Origin: Spirochaetales bacterium
GTDB taxonomy: Bacteria > Spirochaetota > Spirochaetia > JAGLYY01
Length of the DNA stretch: 10,281 nt
Direction of reading: 5' to 3'
Assembly: GCA_023131935.1 (NCBI GenBank)
Contig: JAGLYY010000302.1
Span: forward strand, 1 to 10,281
Under the pieces are notes generated by a model, which did not search any database, had not been told where the DNA came from, and saw only the letters and a list, made by a program, of their open reading frames with translations. Below are positions 1 to 8,600 of this stretch, in pieces. Both the position numbers and the translations under genes were made by a program. Position 1 is the stretch's first letter. Each line of letters starts with the position of its first letter.

Positions 1-2670
1 CCGGCCAACCTTTCAGCCACACCTTACAGCGGGTATGTGGATCTGACATGGGACAGTGTATCTCCTTCAGAATATGTAAAACAGTATCGGATTTACGTCA
101 GCCAGAACGATTTTATTAGTGTGGAAGGGATGATCCCGTCTCTTACAACCACTTCCACATCGGCCAATGTTGCAGGGCTGACAAACAATACAACCTATTA
201 TTTTGCCGTGACCGCGGTGAACAAATCAGACGGTGAGCAGAAATCTGTCAGCGCCGTATCAGCCACACCGGTTCCCGACATTCAAGGGCCGGAAATTACC
301 GACGTAAAGATTAACGGTGTTTTGCTTACCCAGGGCCACACGCTCACAAAGCCCGCCACCTTTACCCTAAATGCCTCAGACCCTGCCGGTGTGAGCCGTG
401 TTGAGTTTTCCATTGACGGGACACTGATCCGCACGGACTATAACCCGCAATATTCGTGCTACTGGGATATTGTCTCCGTGGCTGATGGAAGCTATACCCT
501 AACCATCACTGCCTTTGACACATTAGGCAACAGCACTGTTCTGGAATATACGGTGAATGTAACCCTCGATCCTCCGGCAGCGCCATTGATCACACAACCG
601 GGAAACGGTCTTGTAACCAATAAGCCTTTGATCGCTGTTTCAGGAAGCGCTGAAAAAAATACTGAAGTCATCCTTTATCATAACGGGGTTGAAACAGGGG
701 ATGTGACATCAGTGGACGGGCTTGGGAATTTCAGCTTTTCACTGACCCTTGCAGAGGGGGAAAACCAGATCCAGGCAGCGGCCAGAAACCGTGCCGGAAC
801 CGGCCCAATGAGTTCGACTGTCCTTGTCACCCTGGATACTACCATCCCGCCCTGCCCTACCAATGTGACTGCCCAGGCCAGGGCAGGAGGCGTGATCCGC
901 CTCACGTGGCGCGCCCCGGCAGACACGGCAGTAAAAGGCTACCATCTCTATCGTGCGACCAACAGTTTTACTTCTATCAGTCAGGCGCAAAGGGTGAACA
1001 CCAACCTTATCACAGCCACGGCATTTGACGATCTCCCGCAGGCAGACGGCGACTATTACTACCGTCTCACCACCATGAGCACGGCGGATAATGAAAGTGA
1101 TCTTTCGCAGGAGGTTTCTGCCGCGTCTGACCGCACACCTCCGCACGCGGTCTCCATCGATTACACTCCAAACGGGAACTATGATCCCCAGAGCGGCACA
1201 ATGGCGCCGGGCACTGTCAACGTTGTCCTGACCGTAAGCGAACCATTGCAATCCGAGCCATTTTTAAGTATTGTTCCTGAAGGCGGCGTTCCCATTTCCA
1301 TTGTGCTGACAAAGGATACGGATGTTACATATTTGGGATTTTTTATCATTTCAGATACAACGCCAACAGGCACGGCATATGCAATATTCTCAAGTCGTGA
1401 CGTTGTCGGCAATCGGGGAACAGAAATCGGTTCAGGTGGCAGCATTAAAATCGACACGAACGGACCTTCAGTAAGACGTCTTGATATTTCGCCTGTGGAC
1501 CCGATAAAAAATGATGAACAAAATCCTGTATCCGTGACAGTAACAATCGGTCTTAATGAAACGGTCAAAACCGGAACTGCGCCTCAACTATCCTACCTGC
1601 TTTCAAAACAAGGACGTGAGGCGGTGACAATAAATTCTCTGGCAGCAATCAGCCCGCAGCCTGAAGAAGCCCAAGCCTGGCAGGGTATATTTGTGCTGCC
1701 CACTGATGCCGGTCTGACAGAACCTGAAACTTTAAAGTTTATTTACCAGGGAATCGACTATCTGGATAATGAGAGCAATAATATTTTATGCAATAATCTT
1801 TTCCAAGTTTACCAGGGAGAACTTCCTCCCCTTGATCCTCCGGACGGGTTTACAGCAGTCGCTCTTTCAGGCGGCAGGATCAGGTTGACATGGAACGAGG
1901 TTCAAGAAGCAATCGCATACCAGCTCTACAGGCAGGCGCCCGGCGAAAGCGAACTTACGGCTTATGTAAGAATCGACAGCGGGTTTGAATATATCGACCA
2001 GCCGTCTGTTGACGGGCTTTACATATACGCTGTAGCCAGTGTACGCTATGAAAACGAACAGGAATCAATCAGCTCAATGAGCGATACAGTGGCTGTTAAT
2101 TCAGATTCTGTTGTGCCCGGTTCGCCAATTAATCTTTCTCTGGAACTGGTAGGCAACGGCATCAAGGCCGAGTGGGCGGCACCGCCCTACACTGAGGATA
2201 TTACTTATTCCATCTACCGGGCCGACCTTTCTGAAATCACATCTGTAGAGGGTCTTACTCCTCTTGCCACAGGAATTGATCAGACAGAAGTTATCGATCC
2301 CAATCCCTCCCCTGATGAACACTGCTATGTGGTAACCGCTGTAGATGATGCAGGCAATGAGTCCGCCCCGTCCAATTCATTTTACCTTAATTTTGAATTG
2401 CTTCCTGTATCGAGTCTAAGCGTTGTGCAGAAAGATGATGATCCGCCGGCAGTTTCTTGGACCCATCCAAGCAGCGGTTCCATGGCTGGGTATGATATTT
2501 ACCTTGGTCCCGAAGGCCAGACCGTTAAGCTCAACTTGTCCCTGTTATCCGAACTAACCTATACGGACACAGGTTATGCTCAGGATGAGCGCCGTTACAC
2601 GGTCATTGCCGTAGATCAGAGCCAGGTGGAGAGTATCGGCCGCAGCATTATCATGCCTGTTTTAAGGGCA
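1..2670 (+). repeat. Fn3 and bacterial Ig-like domain stalk
   Basis: Five Fn3 domains are recognisable by an early tryptophan (xLTW, RLTW, AEW, VSW), a YxIY/YxLYR strand near the middle, and a YYFAVTAV-type strand. They lie at about residues 1-91, 281-380, 611-705, 706-800 and 801-890. Between the first two lie two Ig-like domains (96-190 with FSIDG and DGSYTLTITAFD; 191-280 with VSGSAEKNTEVILY and EGENQIQAAARNRAG). After the second Fn3 come two more Ig-like blocks (381-490, with VNVVLTVSEPL and ISSRDVVGN-like strands, and 491-610). Such arrays usually act as rigid spacers or carbohydrate/surface-binding stalks. Domain edges are approximate because they were placed by eye. Confidence 0.82.
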
Positions 2671-5600
2671 ACACAGGCGCAAGGCAGCATGATAAAACGC
2701 GGCATTATGAACCGCCTTCAGTACACCGTGGAAAACTTTTCGGCAAGCACAGCGGAAAATATTCGCCTGAAAGTGAATGTAAATGGAAAGGATCATATTT
2801 CCGAATCCTTCAGCCTTCAGCCTCTAACCTCCGACCTCATATCGGTAGTTGTTGGCGGTTACGGCGATCTTGAGGATGTGGAAGATTTAACCACTTCCAT
2901 CGAAATCACCCCCAATGCAGGCGAAAAGGTTGAGATTATTCGTACATCTCAAATCGAGGTGGGCGACGGCATGCTGGTTCTTCAGATATTAAATGAGGAA
3001 TTTACAAGGGGAGGTTCCGGAAAAATTTGTTTTACACTGGAAAACACGGGGAAGGAAGAGATAGAAATCGTAACTGCAAAAAATTCAGGCAGTTCGGCTT
3101 CAGACCAGATCACATATTATCTTCTGGATGAAGACGGCAATGTGATTACCTCAAAGGCTTTCAAGCAGGGTCTCGGTGAAGGTGTAATAACCCTTTCAAA
3201 TCAAAATACCGTTGCCCGCATCCCGGCCGGCGGAACATTTACGTCAGCGAGTATGGATATCGATGTTCCGGCAAATGCACCTGATAATGTAACAATACAG
3301 CTCGAAATTACAAAGATCTATTTTCACCATGGCCGGACAGACCAGGTTGAAATGAATGGTCTTACCGGCACACACCAGGTCACGCTTGTTGAAACCTCCT
3401 ATTATGGTGAGGTCACTCAGATTACGCCGGAAAGCCCCACCGGAGATGAGGATATTGTCATAACAGGCCGTGCCCTGGAACGAACAACGGACACCCCCAT
3501 GCCCGGTATCCCCCTTAACCTTGTGATTACACTTGACGGGTTCGAGCGCTCCTATGAGGTCATTACAGGAGACGACGGTATATTTTCTCATATATTTACA
3601 CCGCTGGAAGGAGAAGGTGGTGTGTACATGGTAAGGGCCGTGCATCCTGATTTAACAGACCGTCCGGTTCATGCAACGTTTACCATCAATCGTGTGAGTG
3701 TCACCCCTTCTTCGATAAACTTGAGCATACCTAAAAATTACGAAAAAACCGTTAATATCGGGGTAAATACCGGTGACGGCACACAGGTAAGCAACCTTAG
3801 ACTTGTTTATGAAGAACTCGACCAGCCCTATGGCGCATTTCCCCAGGGAGTTCACATTGACGTCGGTTCTCCCATAGAAACACTTGGTTCGAAAAGTCAG
3901 GCAAATCTTTCTTTCATTATATGGGCGGACAACACGGCGGATCCTATCGGAACGCTTATTCTTAAAGTCAAAAGCGATGAAACAATGCCTGGTTCCTGGG
4001 CTACGATTGTCATAAACACACATTTTTCACAGGCCCAGCCAGCGCTCTATTTTACGCCCAATCATCTTGAAACCGGCGTTGCCCATGATGAAACAGTATC
4101 AGAAACTATAGTTCTGGAAAACAAAGGTCTGGCGGAACTTAGCGATGTGCATGTAGCTATAGTGAACCAGGACGGAAGCAATGCTCCTTCATGGGTACAT
4201 TTAAATTCATCTGAAGACCAGGGAAACATAGCGGTTGGAGACAACCGTGAGATCAGCACGTCGTTTTCTCCCACGGAATACGTAAGTGAAGGTATTTATC
4301 CATTCTATCTGCGCATTACAAGCGCCAACTATCCCACCACCGATATAAACCTTTATGTTTCTGTGACCCAGTCCGGTATAGGAAATGTTTTATTCAAAAT
4401 ATCCGATATCTATACAGGAAGTCTTGATGAAAACAACGAGATTGTCCAGGGGCTTTCAGGGGCAAAAATCAAGGTGCAAAATGAACAGGTATTAACCGAA
4501 GAATATAACCTGACTACCGACAGCTTCGGAGAAGCGTATTTTACGGATCTTCCTTCAGGAAGGTATAAATGCCGCATTACTGCAAACAACCACCAGGAAT
4601 ACATAGGCCGCTTATGGATAAAGCCGGGAATCACAATAAATGAAGAGGTGTTTTTGAATTACAACCTTGTTACAGTGGAGTGGGAAGTCAATGAAATCGT
4701 CATCAATGATAAATATGAAATAGTTTTAACCGCCGTCTATGAAACAGATGTTCCCGCACCCGTGGTTATCATAGAGCCCGCATCAGTCACTCTTCCTTCA
4801 ATAAGTGCCGGGGATGTATTAAACGGAGAATTTACCCTTACCAACTACGGGTTGATCCGTGCGGATGCTATGGAATTTTCGTTGCCTGCTGATGATCAGA
4901 ATTTCACATATGAACTGCTTGGCGGTGTGCCAACCAGCCTTGATGCAAAAGAGCGCATCACCATACCTTATCGAGTGACCTGTCTTCAGTCTCTTAACCA
5001 GGAAGGAGATGGCACAGGCGGCGGCTGTTACAGCTATGTAAAATGCATGACAGTAGATTACGGATTTTATTGCATCAACGGTCAATGGGCGAGTTCCTCC
5101 ATCCGTCATTGCTGGTCATACATGTACGGCGAGTGCGGCGGTTCGGGAGGTTCCGGCGGTGGAGGAACCTGGTATATCGGCGGCAGCGGAGGTGGCGGCA
5201 GCTCATCTTCACCTGCGCCGGCTCCCAAAACAATTGAAGGGGTCATATGTTTTCCTGATCCTGTGAGAAAGGAATGCTGTTTTGATAAATGTCGAGGCAT
5301 TCATAAAGAAACATTTCAAAATACAAGTCAAGAGGTAAAATCTTCAGTCAATACGGTACTCAGGGAATATAACCTTGATAATACGGATATATCCATAAAA
5401 GCGCCTGGCGGCACAATTTCTATCCAGAGATGGTTTTATGACAACAAATGGCATCATGAGCATACCCGCAACAACCTGAAGTTTGAATGGGATTCTCTGG
5501 GGACTCACATCGAGTTGATTGACAAAGGCGGAGTCATTTACAAGGCATCATCCATAGATACCGATATATACACCCATGATATCTATCGGATTACCAGGGA

Positions 5601-8600
5601 AGATACAGGATACCGGTGGGAAGACAAGCATGGCAAATGGAAGGAGTATGATGAAAACGGACATATGATCTCCTATGGGAATCGCAGCGGAGTTGTAGGC
5701 AAGCTTATCTATGAGACGGGAGATAGTGGTAAACTCATCGGGATTACAGACAGGAATGACAACCAGGTTATCTGGTATGAGTATGATGGGGATCAGCTTT
5801 CTGCTGTTTATGACAGTGACAACCGCCGGGTAGAATATACTTACACGGATAATCTGCTGACTACGGTTACGGACGTCTTAGGAAACGAGACTACATACGA
5901 ATACGATAGCAAAGGCAGGATGACCAGGACAGTTGACGCAGGAGGACGACCTGCCATCATCTCCTATGATGAATATGACAGTGTTGTCTCGGTTGTAGAC
6001 AGCCTTGGAAAAGGCCACTTCTTCGAATTTGACTATGATGAAGCAAAGAAAGAGTCCTATGCCCAGGTAAAGACTTCATCCGGCATGATAAAGGAGATCT
6101 GGTACGACCGTGACGGAGAAACCCAACAGGTAAATGTAAACGGCAGGACTGTTCAGAGTATATTAAAAGATGGCCGCAACCTGATTATTACAGATGAAAA
6201 AGGGAATGTAACACGCAAGGAATTTGACGAGTGGGATAACCTGACAAAGGTAATCTATACGGATGGATCTGAGGTTGCCTATGAGTATGAGCACACCTTT
6301 AACAGGAAAATAAAGGAAACCGATGAAAACGGCAACGTAACAGAGTATGAATATGACGATGCCGGCAATATGACCAAAAAGATCGAGGCGTCAGGCAGTA
6401 CAGATGAAAGGATAACGGAATACACTTATGACGGGGACGGCAACCTTCTGACTACAAAACGGCTCGGAGATGCGAGCACACCTGAAGCGACAACCGTCAT
6501 GGAATATGATGCCGCCGGCAACATGACATCGGTAACTGATCCTGAAAGTAATGTCACCAGGTTTACTTCCCATGACATTATGGGTAATGTTCTCACCAAA
6601 GAGGATGCAAGGGGCAAAGTGTGGACTTATGAATATGATGTTAGGGGGAAGCTCACTAAGATAACCGATCCTCTGAACAATATCACACAGATATTCTATG
6701 ATGAAGTAGGAAATAAGATAAGGGAGGTGGATGCAGAAGGTAAGGAAAAGCTCTTTGAGTACGACAGTTATGACAATCTGATTAAAATTATAGATGCTTC
6801 AGGCAATGAAACCCTGTTTGAGTATAACACGGATGGAAAAATGACCAAACAGACCGATGCTGAAGGAAAGATTGTTCTGTATGAGTATGATAACGAGGGA
6901 CGTCTGGTAAAAACAATTGACGGCAATGGCAACGAGATATCAATGGAATATGATGATGAGATCGGCTCAGGATGTCCATCCTGCTCAGGCGGCACAACTT
7001 CCCAGCCGTCGAGGGTGATCTATCCGACCTTTGCAAAGGAATTTGTTTATGACAGCCGAGGCAGGAAGACCATAGAAAAGGACATCTTAAGTGAAACTGA
7101 TACATACGAGACTCTGTTTGGATATGATTTATCCGGCAATCTGGTCTCAAAGACGGATAAAGAAGGAAAGAATACTTACTACCAGTATGATGGTTTAAAA
7201 CGTCTAACCAAAGTCACTGATCCATTGGTCAGCGAGACAGACTACACATACGATGATCGAGACAACCTGATATCGCTAACCGATGCAAATGGTAACGCAA
7301 CCGGTTTTGAGTATGACAGAAACAACCGGCTTGTCAAAGAGATCCGCCCCATGGGTGAAGAGACCGCGTATCAGTATGATCAGGCCGGAAATCTTACGCA
7401 AAAAATCGATGCAAAGAACCAGAAAACGGAATACAGCTATGATGATGCCGGAAGATTGGTGGAAATTAAATATTTTAATCCTGGTGATCATGTGAATCCT
7501 GTCAAAACAGTAGTTTTTACTTATGACAAGATCGGAAACCTTTTAACCTATGATGACGGTATAACATCTGCCACATATTCTTATGATAATGCATACAGGA
7601 AGGTCTCTGAAACGGTGAATTACGGGTCTTTCATAAAAACAAATGACTACACGTACTACGCCAACGGGATGAAGAAGATCTTCACCGGCCCGGACGGCAT
7701 TACTTACGGCTACCTGTATGATAATGCGAACCAGCTCACCGGAGTACAAATACCGAACAGCGGTTTTATCACTATCGGCGAATACACCTGGAACCGACCC
7801 AAGTCCATGATACTACCCGGAGGATCAACAAAGCAGTTTGAATACGACCCGCTAATGAGGGTTAAATCTATCACAGCAAAAGACCCTGGGCAGAATGTTT
7901 TGTTGAATTATCAGTATACTTTTGATAAGATGAATAATATTACGTCAAAGACTACCGAGCATGGTGAGTATGACTATGGTTACGATGATCTGTATCGCCT
8001 GGCTGATGTTGACAATCCTGATTATGACGACGAAGCGTTTACATATGATGGTGTGGGTAACCGGCTGACATCTGAAGGAATTGCAGGGAATTGGTCCTAC
8101 AACACTAATAACGAACTTAGCGGTTACGATGACGTATCTTACGTTTACGACGATAACGGCAATATGATAGAAAAGACCGTTGCCGGGGTGGTAACAAAGT
8201 TCTTTTACAATACAGAAGACAGGCTAAGCGAAGTCAGGGACGGAAACGATGCCTTGATCGCTTCGTATTATTACGACCCGTTTGGCCGGAGGTTGTGGAA
8301 AGAGGTTGGTGGTGTACGAACACACTTCCATTATGCGGATGAAGGGTTGATCGGAGAATACGACTCAACCGGTACCGAGATCAAAACCTACGGTTACAAG
8401 CCAGGCTCAACATGGACAACTGATCCGTTGTTTATGAAGGTGGGGGATAATTACTACTTCTACCACGCAGATCATCTCGGTACTCCGCAGAAGATGACGG
8501 CTGTTAATGGGGCGGTTGTTTGGGCAGCGAAATACTCCTCGTTTGGTAAAGCTAATATAGAGGTTGAAACTGTTGAGAATAATTTGAGGTTTCCGGGCCA

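Noticed and set aside
37..39. GTG as the start codon of the giant gene
   Set aside because: The codons before it (1-36) already encode the first strand of an Fn3 domain in the same frame with no stop, and there is no Shine-Dalgarno before the GTG. The gene is cut by the window edge.
678..1568. Long minus-strand frames opposite the Fn3/Ig stalk
   Set aside because: They lie wholly antisense to well-recognised Fn3 and Ig-like domains and show no domain signature or ribosome binding site.
5043..5300. Short frames on both strands over the Gly-rich linker (plus 5043-5237, minus 5106-5300)
   Set aside because: They are antisense or shifted readings of the G-rich Gly/Ser codons, giving Arg-rich or Pro-rich low-complexity peptides without start signals.
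5590..8331. DNA tandem repeat or CRISPR-like array
   Set aside because: The periodicity is in the protein (YD repeats). The DNA units differ in sequence and spacing, and there are no identical direct repeats with unique spacers.
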